Positions 38,020 through 49,802 are shown, counted from the first letter of the stretch. The stretch is 64,000 bases of DNA from Malania oleifera (GCF_029873635.1 NC_080428.1:61181957-61245956); one strand, 5' to 3'. The notes: generated by a model not told the origin, from the sequence alone. Translations and numbers: made by a program.

Positions 38020-38212
38020 TATCAGCCGAAGCAATATCCAATTCTTACTGATACAAGATGTCCATCACCTCATATTGCCACATACCAAAACTATTGGTAC
38101 CACCAAATTTCTCCACCTCAAACCAAGCATTAGCTATTGTCTTTGACGATGATGTCGAAGCCGTTGAGGTTGGAGTTTGTGTGGATTGAGTTACTTCTAC
38201 AGTTTCTGCCAT
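38020..38212 (-). pseudogene. Copia gag N-terminal part
   Basis: Start codon at 38212 (MAETVEVTQS) on the minus strand, then FEVEKFGGTNSFGMWQYEVM, the conserved copia gag opening. A stop follows MDILYQ, then ELDIASA. The frame runs into the chromovirus 2 insertion at 38,019 and resumes at 25,232 with DKPVDMGDRDW. The copia gag start is therefore 13 kb from its remainder. Confidence 0.9.
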
Positions 38213-38447
38213 CTTCTATATATTCAATAACAACTACAAAGCAAAAGGCCTAATATGAATAGTACGTACCAACTGTGTCTACTCTATTTTATCTTATGAA
38301 ATTCCATTTTGATCAGACCGACCTCCAGGAAGCGACTGAGCAGTAATGGTCTCTGAGCACTCGCTTAGATAAGGTCTTTCTTACGCATCAAATGTGGAAT
38401 CAAGGATCCTAACAGAGGAACACCTCTGCATCGACACTATTCAACCT

Positions 38448-38462
38448 AGCTCTAATACCAAT
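38448..38462 (-). other. Copia primer-binding site
   Basis: The element strand reads TTGGTATTAGAGC just inside the 5' LTR, one change from TGGTATCAGAGC, the complement of the initiator-Met tRNA 3' end used by many plant LTR elements. Confidence 0.85.
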
Positions 38463-38804
38463 TGTTGTGCCGGAAACCCCACTTATGTGAAACACCAATA
38501 CTATAACTAATGCTATTGAATATATAAAAAACTAAAGTAATGCAGAAACTAATAATAAAAGACAGTAAAAAAATAAGACAAGAATTTAACAATATTCGGT
38601 ACAGAATTACCTACGTCCTCGGGCGCCGAAGATCAATCCACTATTTCTTGATAAAGTATAACTTTGAGGTGTGTTTTACAAATGGAGAGTTGACATCTTT
38701 ATATAACTTCAACCTCAAGTCTAAAAATCACTTCTCATCAATGTGGGACAAATAAAGAAAATATTTAAAATAACTTTTCTACCAATGTAGAACAAAAAAC
38801 AACA
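38463..38804 (-). repeat. Copia 5' LTR
   Basis: 342 bp, TGTTGTGCCGG ... AACAACA, partner of 5159-5519. Followed by the target duplication ATCCT at 38805-38809. Confidence 0.93.
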
Positions 38805-38809
38805 ATCCT

Positions 38810-40046
38810 ATCACTGTATTGGTACTCCTCTTGCAAAGTAGGGGAATGGTCACTATTCTGGCTTAAGCTTTCAGAGTCAAGTTTCTATAATAGTATCATT
38901 GCTTAATGCTTCTCCCCCTCCCCCACAAAACTTTTTTCAATGGATATTCCATTTAATGCTGAGTAAAAATAGCATTAAAAAAAAATTCTGATGATATATT
39001 TCTTTAAAGTTACATTCCTTTTCAAGTTGAGCTTGCTGCATTTTGATGCTTGGGTCGCTAACTTGGTAAATGGGCGACTTTGGGCAGAATAGAGTGCTGG
39101 TTTTGGTTGAAAATCTAAGAGAAGTTTCTTAATATGATTTTACCAGTTTATCTTTTATTTAAAAATGTGCCTGTTTATAATAGATATCTTTTTAGTATAA
39201 TTACCTTTGATGAAGAGTTGTCTTTATCTCTATTTAAGTGTGTTCAACTTGAACCAAACCACCCCATCGTATCCTCTCTCCTCTCATTCCTTTTCTCCCT
39301 TTTCCATCCTTTTTTTTTTTGTCCTTCTCTATTCCATAATTTTTTATACTACTGTTATAATGCATTGATTTGAAGTATTCACCATGTCTCTCAACCAACA
39401 AGTCGATAGAATCGAATGTGACTACCGTTTGCTTGCGAGCCGAGCTAAGTTTAATCTTGGAGACTAGAGTCCACCAGTATCACCTGCATGTAAGGAGGCA
39501 ATACTGTCAACCTTTGCGTGACTCACAGGCCATTATGCACCGTTTTATTTTATTTTTGTTGATTAATTTATGTTTTCTATTAGTTTTATAGCGCACAAGA
39601 CATATAATACACTACTTTCCCAGTTTCTCTGTAAAACCTTGCTACCCATTATGTTTCCTGTCGCAGGAGATTGAGATAAGAACTGAACTTCTTAAACCGC
39701 CCCAAAAAGCCACCACAAAATTTTAAAAAAAAATCGTAGTGGCCGGGAAAGGGAGTTAGGAACAAGTCATTTTCATTGTAAAACATCAAGTAGCATTTCT
39801 CTTTCCAGCATGGGTAGTGCGTTTATACAACACACAAGTCACTCATTAGCATTTCAGAGATTGTGCGTAAAAATCTATTACGTTTAATTCATGTTTTACT
39901 AAAATAATCAACTCCTGGCTTATTGTTTGTGGAGAGTGATGCTATCCAGTGGGGGGCTTCTACCGACTAAAAGCCAAATGGAGTTGAACCATGTCATCTT
40001 GTCTTTGCAAACATTTTCAAAAAGAGGACCTTGTTGTCTATTTGCC

Positions 40047-40099
<53 letters not shown>

Positions 40100-42300
40100 T
40101 CCTTCTTGAAACAGACCAAAACCATGAATTTTGCACTATGCTTTTGTGTTCTTCCCTTTCTTCTTGCATTATATGGAGGGAAGATCATGTTACATAATGA
40201 TAGCTTTGGTTGGGCACTTAACCAGGTAGCCATTGGATGAGCTAGCTTTGATCACTGAATTGTATAGAAGTGGTTTTCCAAGTGGCAGAATGGAATTGAG
40301 TGGAAAAGAAATGAAATGAAAATTCATCAAGTGAGCAATTTGATTCCATTCCTCCTTATTCCATTCTATTTCTACATGCCAATTGCCAAATGTGCAATAA
40401 AGTGTTAGCAGACATTGAGCCTGAAAATGGAAACTTGAAGAATAGAGTATGGCATTTTGCTTATATACATAATGCTCTAGCTATTTGACAACGATAGTCA
40501 CCTTTGGGAATAACAAAGCACAGAACAGGAGTTGTAATACTCACATGTCATATACAGTTAGAAGTCCATACAGCATGCCCATTAGTTTCAATGAAATTGA
40601 CCTTGCTTTTAGCTGAACTTCAATTTCCTGACATGCATAAACTTGGATGACATGCATTGTTTCTGTTTATTGATAGGTAAAACCCTTCTTCTTTTTTTAA
40701 TATAATTTACGCTACGTTTGGATGCATGAATTTCAAATATTAGATTTGGATCGATATGGACAAATTTTAATATAATTTTATATTACATGTAATCCAAATA
40801 CAATATAAATCCAAATCCAAATTTTTTTTGAAAGAATTTACTTTTCACTTTTGATCAATAAAGAAAGTAAAATAGAAAATAAACTATATAATAAATTAAT
40901 AAACAGAAGTTTAATTCTACATAAATTAGCATTTGTTTTTATTTTTTAAAACTGCAATCATAATAAAGTGAACTTTATTTCTAATAGTATATTGACAAAA
41001 AATACAATAAAAATAAATTTCTTTCTCATTTTCCTTCCCTTCCCTTTCCTTTCCCAATCCAAACAGGCCCAACTCTTGTAGAAATATTTCCCATTTTTCA
41101 GCATCCCTGAAGTTCACAGCTGGATTGAGAAGTAGAAGAAAAAACTACATCTGCAGGGCAAAACCAAACAGCCCCTTACCCCCACTCAGGTCTGTAGGCA
41201 CTGAGCATTCTATCAGTATATCATGTCAACCCCCATAAAGAGCTTTGAACTTATCCTAAAAAAGCCCTTCACATTTATTCTTTATTTTTCTTTTCTATGC
41301 TGCGTATTTTTTATGCTGAGTGGGGGAAAAAAAGGTGGGGAATTTTGTCAAACCTAAGCCAACAGCGTCGCTGAAAAACTCAATTTGGTCAGTAAAAGTA
41401 ACTACACTTCATCATTTCATTTTAGTTTAAATATGCATAATCTAAATTTCAGATCTAAAAATTCATGCTCTTCAATATAATTTTAGTTTTCTTATTTTAA
41501 AAATTCATATATTTTGTTATAATACATATAATAAACACCGGTGTATTTGAATAAAAATTAGATCTAAATGAGTGGTTTTTTTTTTTTTTTCTTATCATCG
41601 TGTCTTAATCCGAGCTAGTTGATATGTATATAGACAAAGAATCTACTCCTCAACCCACTTATCCCTGTTTGAAACGTCTTAAAAAATAAATATTTTTTTA
41701 TAAAAGTACTTTAGTATTTGTTACGTAAGAAAGTAGTGTTCATTTTACACTTGAATAACTACTTTTTTAAAAAAAATTCTTTTTCAAATTCGTTTTCTTT
41801 TTTAAAAATAAATATTTTCTAATAAAGTATTTTTTTTTAAAATAGTTATCTAAAAAATACATATAATAAGTAATCCCAAATTATTTTTCTATAAATACTT
41901 TTTCTATAAATCATTCTTATTCTATGAAATAAATATTACTATTTACGCGATATATTTGGACTAAATTATGTGCGAACATAGAAAATTCATTAAAAATTAA
42001 ATATTTTAAAGAAACAAAATTTTGAACTTCACGCATATTATCACATAAACTATACATAACTTTTATTAACTAAAAATACTATCTTAAATTTACTTTCACA
42101 CTTAGCTTACCATTATTATGAAATACAAAAATGCTAATAATACACCTAAAAATATTTTATTGATACTTTACATTTAATTTTTTATATATTAAATAATTAA
42201 TGTACTCCTTATTTTCATAATAAAATGGTGAATTTGCCTTTTTTTTTTTATCGCTTTTTAAAATCATTTTACTTACAAAAAAAAATTAAAAAAAAATTTC
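38810..42300. other. AT-rich intergenic region upstream of PHO2
   Basis: No coding sequence or transposon gene recognised. It holds a CT run (40049-40097), a probable MITE (40711-41066), many homopolymer A/T tracts at 41.57-42.3 kb, and a PHR1-type site GGATATTC (GNATATNC) at about 38,944. That last site is far from the gene and may be chance. It is the segment between the copia element and the PHO2 promoter. Confidence 0.6.
40711..41066. mobile_element. Probable short MITE/foldback element
   Basis: The left end GCTACGTTTGGATGC and the reverse complement of the right end (GGGCCTGTTTGGATTGGG) share GTTTGGAT and similar flanking bases, with AT-rich DNA between. No clean target duplication was resolved. 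The 40,730-40,810 part resembles the foldback at 49,931. Confidence 0.4.
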
Positions 42301-42306
42301 ATTTGA

Positions 42307-42317
42307 TATATAAAAGG
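42307..42317 (+). promoter_or_regulatory. Candidate TATA box of PHO2
   Basis: TATATAAAAGG, a good plant TATA element, about 1.5 kb before the miR399-bearing leader exon. A second candidate TATAAAA lies at 42331. A transcription start at roughly 42,340-42,370 is inferred, not seen. Confidence 0.4.
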
Positions 42318-42566
42318 ATTAAATACGAAGTATAAAATTTATATTTCTCTAATTTTTTGGTAGGAAACAGAGTAGCCCACACCCCACCACAAGTAACGAA
42401 CACGCCATGCCCAGGTACCCACAGCCCACTGTTCAATTAGACAGCACTATGTCTTTGATCGCCCTACTGGAAAGTTGCCGTTGGTATATTCTTTTTGTAT
42501 CCGCTCCATGGTTTCTATATGTTACTCTGGAAATTAGTGGGCACATCGATTCTCAACGTTCAGAGG

Positions 42567-42567
<1 letters not shown>

Positions 42568-42606
<39 letters not shown>
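42568..42606. repeat. (GA)n microsatellite in PHO2 first leader exon
   Basis: About 19 GA units. GA/CT runs near plant transcription starts can act as GAGA-type promoter elements; whether this one does is unknown. Confidence 0.85.
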
Positions 42607-42609
<3 letters not shown>

Positions 42610-43200
42610 TTCTGCAGCCCTGCATGGTTTTGAGATTGGGTAATGGCGTGATGGATGAGGTTTGGGGAGGAGCTGAGCCTCTCTGAATCCTCCCACTATC
42701 AAAACCTCTGGTTGGTTTTCTTGAGCAAGGCTCGAAGAAAGAAAGGGCGAGAAAGGGTAGGAAAATTGGAAAAATAGCAAGATATCAACGATTTAATTTC
42801 TGGGTTCTTCTGGGTTGAGTTCTCTTATAATGAGCTCGTTACAGATTTCATGCAGTTCTCTGGGTATTTGGGTATTTTCTCACATTTGATGGTTTCCATG
42901 ATCTTCAGAAGCGGCATTTGGTACGTTGCTATTCTCTGATGTCTTCGTTGTTCTGTTTTGTGGTTCAAGAATCTCTGGGCTTGTATAATGTGATTTTTTC
43001 TTTTTCTTTTTAAAAACAATTAGAATTACTCCTGATTTGGCTGTGTCAAGTTTTGATTTGAATACTAAGGGCGCATGTGTAGTATTTAGGTGTTGTGTTC
43101 ATTTGGTTTGGGGCAGTCGAAAAAAGAATGTTTTGTGGAACTTGGGTGTGTTTCAAGAAATCATGAATAAGTCAGGCTTTTATCTGCTGGAACATGATTT

Positions 43201-43202
<2 letters not shown>

Positions 43203-43290
<88 letters not shown>
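43203..43290. repeat. (CT)n(CA)n compound microsatellite
   Basis: A CT run of 18-19 units passes directly into about 26 CA units, in the inferred first leader intron of PHO2. Confidence 0.95.
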
Positions 43291-43291
<1 letters not shown>

Positions 43292-43587
43292 CCATACAGA
43301 GGCAAATAATTGATTTTTGTGTTGCAAATTTTGATTTGTGAAAATGAAATTCAAGAGGTTTTTAACTTAGATGCTTCAGCAATCGATTCTCTTGAGAATT
43401 AATTTTGTACTTTTATTGAATTCCTTGAAATCTGCTAATTAGTTTCCACTTTTCATGTATTGGGAAAAAATAATGCTAAAACCAAAAGCTTTTTTTGATT
43501 TTATGTTTGCTCCCACCTATTATATTTTTCTTCTTTATCTATACACTTGCCCCCAAATTTGTTTTCAGTTCTTCATTATCTGAAAGA

Positions 43588-43728
43588 CAATTCTCATAAG
43601 AAAATGTAGAAACCATTTGATAATTGAACTATAACAATTCTCATAAGAAAATGTGGAAACAATTTGATAATTGAACTATAACAATTCTCCTAGGACAATG
43701 TAGAAACAATTTGATAATTGAACTATCA
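43588..43728 (+). repeat. 47-bp unit repeated three times in PHO2 leader intron
   Basis: Units begin at 43588, 43635 and 43682, each starting CAATTCTC and ending with TTGATAATTGAACTATAA or a close variant. Spacing is exactly 47 bases and divergence is low. Confidence 0.92.
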
Positions 43729-43959
43729 TTCTCAGATTCTTCTTCTTTATTTATCTTTTTGTTAAAAATCTTCTTGCAAATTATTAATGAACTGTGATGT
43801 TACAGGATACCATGGCAATGATAGACTGGTTAGGGCAGGCTCTTTGACTTTCTGTGGGTCAAGCGGCAACATGTGTTTGTCTGATTGACTTGCTGTTATT
43901 TGGCTCACATATACTCGTTCTTAATCGAGGCCTCATGTTGGTTGATTGAACTCTTCATA

Positions 43960-44388
43960 CAACCTAAATCTCATTTGGCAGCATTCAAAACTGACAAACT
44001 TTGGGCTTATTTGGGGCAGATCTCCTTTGGCAATTTAAGCTTGGCTTTTGAAAATTTTCTTTCAGGCACATTGGCAATATATGTACATATATTTGAAGAT
44101 TAAGCTCTATTGGAAAATATCCTTTCAGAAAGATTCAGATACAAAGTTGGATACCTGTTCTTTGGGAGTAAACACTTAGAGGAGTCATCTGTTGTCAATC
44201 TACTTGGTATTACTCCAAAGAGTCAAAGATGCATGGTTGATTCTTCAGACTCCTGATTTTTGGTTTTTCTTCTTGGGAACTTCACTTTTCAAGCTAGGAG
44301 AATCTCGTTTGGCAGCTGTAATTCTGCTGCTGGGACTGTCTCCTTTGATAACCCTCTTGACTTTTTGTTCAGCAAATCTTCATTGGCA
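43960..44388 (+). promoter_or_regulatory. Degenerate miR399-like sites in PHO2 leader
   Basis: Compared with the miR399 complement (ending ATCTCCTTTGGCA), weaker matches lie at 43960-43980 (AAATCTCATTTGGCA), 44294-44314 (GAATCTCGTTTGGCA), 44330-44350 (GTCTCCTTTGATA) and 44368-44388 (GCAAATCTTCATTGGCA). Matches are about 14-16 of 21 each, with the seed-pairing end best kept in three of them. TAGGGCAGGCTCTTTGAC at 43831 may be another relic. Known PHO2 leaders carry several such sites. Confidence 0.65.
44012..44032 (+). promoter_or_regulatory. miR399 target site A
   Basis: GGGGCAGATCTCCTTTGGCA (last 20 bases) matches the complement of miR399 at 18 of 21 positions, with one of the differences a possible G-U pair and the whole 5' miRNA half paired. 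miR399 binding here would cause cleavage of PHO2 mRNA under phosphate starvation, as established for Arabidopsis PHO2. Confidence 0.9.
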
Positions 44389-44420
44389 ATTGGGAGTCCA
44401 AGTTGGCTCCCCTTACCTTG

Positions 44421-44441
44421 AAGGGCAAATCTTCTTTGGCA
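44421..44441 (+). promoter_or_regulatory. miR399 target site B
   Basis: GGGCAAATCTTCTTTGGCA (last 19 bases) matches the miR399 complement at 19 of 21. The differences are the first base and a C-to-T that leaves a G-U pair. This is the best site in the leader and strongly supports the PHO2 assignment. Confidence 0.92.
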
Positions 44442-45120
44442 TTAAATCTCCAGTTTTAGCAGTCCAGATATTTTGTTGGAGATACTGGTTGAATCTCTGC
44501 TTTGCAGTTAACTTCAATCTGGAAAATATCTCTAAAAAAATTTATAACTTTTATTACCATAAATCCTTTGGTATCCAGCTGCATTCGTAGTTCTTGTATC
44601 AGAAGTTTTCGAGAATTTCAGATGTTCTAGATGGTGGTTCAAGAAAGATCACATTTGAAGGTACTTCTCTCCTTCTCATTGTCATTCCTTTTCTCTCTCT
44701 TTTTCTTTGTTTGATGTGTTTAGGTTGTGTTTTACTGCCTTAACTCTGAAGTAGCTTAACTTCAATCAAACTGAGCATGGTTGATATGAACTGTTAGTTT
44801 TATGATTTATCATTCAAAATACTCTTTCTTGCTTAAATTTTTGACAGGTTTCTCATGCCCATGTATGACTTTATTTATGAGCAGGTGTATACATTTCTTG
44901 CTAAGTTATCCATTTCCAATTAAGGGTCCATTTTGTAAAGATCAACGCAGTAGGAAAAATATCACAAAGAAATATAATTCTGGTTCCCTCTGTGGATATC
45001 GAAAGGTGAGAAATTTTATCTTGTGGCTCTATTCTTTTTGTCTTATCTCCTTTCTCAACTTGTAGACATATTATTGATTCTAAACATAATGGCCCATATA
45101 TTCTGATAGGCATCTGAATT

Positions 45121-48100
45121 ATGGAAATGCTCCTTAATGATTCTGGATGGGAGAGTTTCAGTGAGAGTGGTATCAGTGATGATCAGGAAGAAATTGACTC
45201 TGTGTACAGTGGAACAGCTCAGAGCATTTTGTCTAGTCTGGAGGAGAGCATTGGAAAAATTGACGATTTCCTCTCATTTGATAGAGGATTTGTGCATGGG
45301 GACGTTGTGTGTTCTGTATCTACTCCAGATGGACAGATGGGCAAAGTGGTGCATGTTGATATGTTTGTGGACTTGGAAAATGTTCATGGCAGAATTATAA
45401 GGGATGTACATTCGAAAAAACTTTTAAAGGTCAGGTCCATTACGGTGGGGGATTATGTGGCTCATGGTCCCTGGCTTGGAATGGTGAATAAGGTAATTGA
45501 TCGTGTCACCATTCTGTTTGATGATTGGACAAAGTGCGAGGTCCTTGCAGTAGATCGAGAGAAGCTCTTACCCATTTCTACAAACTTACTTGAAGACTCA
45601 CGGTTCCCATATTATCCAGGACAGAGAGTACTGGTTGAAGTTGCAACTATTTCCAAATCAGCTACGCGGTTGTGTGGCACTTGGAAGGGAAATCGAGACG
45701 AAGGAACTGTGTGTGCTGTGGAAGCTGCATTTGTGTATGTTAATTGGCTTGCTTCTGCGTTGGGTGCTTGCAAACCGAGTTCTCCTCCTCCTTGTTTGCA
45801 GGAATCGAAACAACTTACTTTGTTGTCCCATTTTTCTCATGAACTCTGGCAGCTTGGTGATTGGTGTATATGTCCAGATGCTGGCAGGAAAAGAAGTCTA
45901 GAGCAGCATTTTCTTAAGGGGTACAGGAAATGTGAGAGAGAAATTACGGGTAGGGACCCCACTATGGATTTTGATGAAATATTTGTTATTTCAAAGACAA
46001 AGACAAAAGTAGATGTTCTCTGGCAGGATGGTAGTTGCTCATTGGGATTAGAATCAAAATCTTTGTGCCCAGTAAATATTGTTAACGTTCATGAGTTTTG
46101 GCCTGGGCAGTTTGTGCTGGAAAAAACTGCTTATGATGATCCAGCTATTTCGAGTAGCCAAAGATGGGGAGTAGTTGGAGGTATGGACTCGAAGGAACGA
46201 ACTGTTCGGGTAGTATGGAAAGGGTTTTCTGCAAATCAAGCCAATGACAAGGAGGGTGACCTGATGGAGGAAATTGTGAGTGCTTATGAACTGGTTGAGC
46301 ACCCAGATTACACCTACTGTCTTGGTGATATTGTATTTAGGTTGGAAAAGAACCAGTTTTTGGATCAACCTGATGGGCAGGCTTGTAAATGTGACATAAT
46401 CACAGAAAGGAGCATGGGCAATATGGTTGCTCTTCGAGCTCATAACTGTGGTAGAGATCTGAATGAGTACTGTGATAAATGTTACTTGTCCAGTATTGGC
46501 TGTGTTACTGGAATTAAAGATGGTGATGTCGAGGTGACATGGGCTACCGGTCAAACAACAAAGGTACGAACTATTGATTATTTTCAAAATTAAGTAAACC
46601 TGCAATTCTTGTTGACTAGTGTAAGGTGATTGGAACATTATATTGTGTTTGCATTGGTTTTAGACAAATTCAAAATATTCCTTTATGATTAGATGCAACT
46701 TGTGAGGAAAATATTGTGAATTTTTCTTGCTAAAAGAACTTACAATCAACTATAATCAAATAACTATGGTTCTAGTTTCCAAAACTCTAATTGGCAAGGC
46801 TTTGGTATAGAGCTGACCTTTTGCCTTAATTGGTAGATAATAACAAAAAATCGTAAGACTACATGAACTTGCATTCTCCTAATGCTCTCCCCCTCCACCA
46901 CCCCCCCCCCCCCCCGGCGGGGCCCCCCCAAAAAAATTATCTAATAATGCTTAAATTCTGATTGTGACTCCATTCTCATTAAATATTTCTCCAAATTGTT
47001 GGTATTGTATGGAGCAAATGGGAGTCGCACAGCAAGAGGTTGTGCTCTATAGTGGGATTTGTTTATGGTGCACACCTCTGTAATAGAAATAATGACTATA
47101 CTTTGCACCGGTTAAGGCTTGTATGTTGCTAGTAACCTCATTCACTTGTGAAATCAATTTGTGATTTGTCTGTGCATTCTCATTTCATGTTTCAATGTAA
47201 GAGTGTTTCTTCATGGCTTAATTATTTTTTAAAAGTTTTTGCTCAATGCTTTTGTAGGTTGAACCATATGAAATCTTTCGGGTGGATGAAGGTTCATCCA
47301 CAAATCCTGCACATTATGAAGAAAATGTTGAAGAATTTGATGAAGAGAGAATTGAGCACGGCCAAAAATCTTTGCACCAGAATGAGAAGGTGAAACCTCT
47401 TTCCTTCCCCTTCTCCTGCATGCACACACACAAACACTAATACACAATTAATATTCCACGTTCAATATTGATAATTTTAAAGTTTTGATTGGTGACAATC
47501 ATTTGGAAAATTTGGGAATTATTTAGGAAATTACACTTGAGAAAAATTCATGAAGTTAGTGGGGATGGGGAATATATTAGCAAATACTCAACGACCACCA
47601 CCTCCATCATGACTTTCACACACTATTTATAAGGATGCCTCTAAAGTAAGAAATAACACATATACCTCTAAAAGTAGAGGAAATTACGCACTCCTAAAAT
47701 ACACAAATATTGCAAACAAGCCCCTAGTACGCATAATGGACTACTAATTAAACAGTCAATAAACTATTAACTGGACCCAACAATTCCTTGACCTAATTCT
47801 TCTGAATAAGTCTCCAACAAGGGATTACCCATGGTCCAGCTTCCTGTCCTACATCAATCAGGGTCCGTTCCTCAATTCCAAATTGCTCCATAAACTCAAA
47901 AAGTTGTTAAAATGTTTACACCATCTCTGTCCTGTTCACTATGACCTGACCAGTACTAATATTTCTAGGATTTGCTGGAGTTCAGTGCTGCTCATGATGG
48001 TTGCAAATGGTACCCATGGGATTTTAGTTCCTTTTCCCTTCCTCAAGCAGCTATTGGATTTTTCACAAGCATTGCAGCAAATTTATTTGGTGTAGTTGGT

Positions 48101-49802
48101 TCCACCTCAGTATCAAGCTCAATGTTACCTATCAAAAATTCAGGTGGAAGTGAATTTGGAATTCCCAATGAAAAAGTCCTGGAATCTCACAATCATTGCA
48201 TCGAGGAGCAATCATTGGCTATGGATGATTTTCCGGGAGATATTCATGATGGTAAAGTATATCCATGTTCATCCAGTGGTGAAGTACCTGAACAGTTCAG
48301 GCAGTTTGATATGGTCTCTGATTTCTCTGACCACCACTTTGTTGATGGTGCCAACAAGGGATTGGTATTGCCTCAGGTTAGAGGCACATCTGATTTTTTT
48401 TCCCCTTAAATTATACCACTAAACAGTCAGACAATTTTTTGCCCTTTTCTCCTCAGGTAAAAAGAAGTTGGTTGAAGAAGGTTCAGCAGGAATGGAGCAT
48501 TTTAGGAAAAGATCTTCCTGGTTAGCAAATTTTGCATTTTTTATTTTTTTCTCAGCACTTCAATTGTGTTTCATGCAATGAATTATCAAGAAGATATATT
48601 TCCTTAGCATTGAATCCAGTTTCTAAAGGTTTGGGCTTGAATCTTGTTGCCCCGTTTTATATTTTTTTACCAAGTTTGAGGTTGAAGTTGTTGCCCTTTC
48701 TCTTAATGAAGCTGTCTTCAAAATATGGCCATTTTAATTTTATGATGATTGTTTCTATCAAGTGTATTAAGATAGAATATTAAAAGGCAAATTCTCAAAT
48801 CTTCCTGTACTAGTATTAATAAGGTCGTTTTTGTAACTTGGGACAGAAACGATATATGTCCGCATCTGTGAAGAAAGGATGGATCTACTGCGGGCAGCCA
48901 TTGTTGGGGCACAGGGAACCCCATACCATGATGGTCTTTTCTTCTTCGACATTTTTCTTCCTCCAGAATACCCTTATGAACCACCTGTAAGTTGTATAAT
49001 TTCCGTTTGCAGCGACTTCTTGCTAACTAGTGCTCATATAAATGTGCGCCATCTTGGACATTTGGAGAGGACATAACCTGATTCAGTCTCTGCTATAAAA
49101 ATATTTGCAGTTGGTGCATTACAATTCTGGTGGGCTTCGTCTCAACCCGAACTTGTATGAATCTGGAAAGGTCTGTCTGAGTCTCCTCAACACATGGACT
49201 GGAACCGACACAGAAGTGTGGAACCCCAGGAACTCGACAATTCTTCAAGTTCTGCTTTCCCTCCAGGCCCTTGTTCTTAACGAAAAGCCATATTTTAATG
49301 AGGCTGGATATGAAAAGCAGATGGGAAGAGCTGAGGGAGAGAGAAACTCTGTAAGCTACAATGAAGATGCCTTCCTTGTTACCTGCAAGTCCATGCTGTA
49401 TGTACTGCACAAACCACCAAAGGTACAATCTTGCACGCCACAATATATATGTCTCATCGAAGTTTTTTTTTTAATGGACAAAACTCTGCCTCCATCAACA
49501 GCAAAAATGTCGGTGGAGATGGTGAATTTATCCTCCCCTAATGTCCAGTATTTGAACTGTTGCAGCATTTTGAGAGACTAGTGGAGGAACACTTCAGGCG
49601 GCGCTCGCAGCACATAATATTGGCTTGTAAGGCGTACATGGAAGGAGCAGCAGTGGGATGTGCTTCTGGGCAGGGTAAGATGGAGCAGCCGGGAAGTCGG
49701 AGGGGAAGCTCGATGGGCTTTAAGATCATGCTTGCAAAGCTGTTGCCTAGGCTTGTGGAGGCCTTTTCTGAAAAGGGAATTGATTGCAGACAATACATTT
49801 GA
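45121..49802 (+). CDS. PHO2: PHO2-type ubiquitin-conjugating enzyme E2 (UBC24-like)
   Basis: Exons 45121-46563, 47258-47389, 47969-48376, 48457-48520, 48847-48986, 49111-49422 and 49566-49802 join in frame with GT-AG introns to 911 residues; Arabidopsis PHO2 is about 907. The start is fixed by an in-frame TGA at 45115-45117. Residues 1-480 are the UBE2O-type N-terminal region with repeated SH3-like segments (GDVVCSVSTPDGQMGKVV, GDYVAHGPWLGMVNKVID, WPGQFVLEK). The UBC fold spans about 662-835 (VKRSWLKKVQQEWSIL, FFFDIFLPPEYPYEPP). The catalytic Cys is about residue 751 in NPNLYESGKVCLSLLNTW; NPN replaces the usual HPN, as in UBE2O relatives. In Arabidopsis, PHO2 is an endomembrane E2 that promotes degradation of phosphate transporters PHO1 and PHT1, limiting phosphate uptake and root-to-shoot loading, and miR399 represses it. 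The leader sites imply the same control. Paralogues UBC23/25 are less likely because of the miR399 sites. No damage is seen. Confidence 0.95.

Larger units (their letters stand above)
5159..38804 (-). mobile_element. Ty1/copia element, 33.6 kb with nested insertions
   Basis: LTRs of 361 bp (5159-5519) and 342 bp (38463-38804) begin TGTTGTGCCGG and end AACAACA. They are flanked by the 5-bp duplication ATCCT at 5154-5158 and 38805-38809. Minus-strand order is 5' LTR, primer-binding site, gag, protease, integrase, reverse transcriptase, RNase H, 3' LTR, all recognisable in separate pieces. Once the insertions (7726-10343, 10664-12756, 13410-24493, 25233-38019) are set aside, about 5 kb remains, normal for copia. 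Stops and frameshifts in every piece show it is dead. The matching flanking duplication makes the outer boundary secure. Confidence 0.92.
42340..45109 (+). other. PHO2: PHO2 5' leader region (spliced UTR)
   Basis: Not coding. The likely first exon starts after the TATA candidate and may end at 42,920 (ATTTG|GTACG). A second leader exon is supported by the acceptor TGTTACAG|GATACC (from 43806) and donor TTGAAG|GTACTT (to 44660); it holds the miR399 sites. A third short exon is plausible at 44848-45005 (TTTTTGACAG|GTT ... GAAAG|GTGAG). The exon bearing the start codon begins at 45110 (CTGATAG|GCATC). An 11-codon upstream reading frame (start 43812, stop 43845-43847) lies at the start of the second exon. 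Exon limits are from splice signals only. Confidence 0.6.

Noticed and set aside
38944-38951. PHR1-type site GGATATTC upstream of PHO2
   Set aside because: A single 8-base degenerate match 3.4 kb from the promoter is expected by chance in AT-rich DNA.
39134-39591. Two short plus-strand frames in the PHO2 upstream region
   Set aside because: They have no recognisable motif, AT-rich hydrophobic composition and no supporting splice or promoter structure.
46054-46638. 194-codon minus-strand frame opposite PHO2 exon 1
   Set aside because: It is antisense to a strongly supported coding exon and its product resembles nothing; its length follows from the codon use of the real gene.
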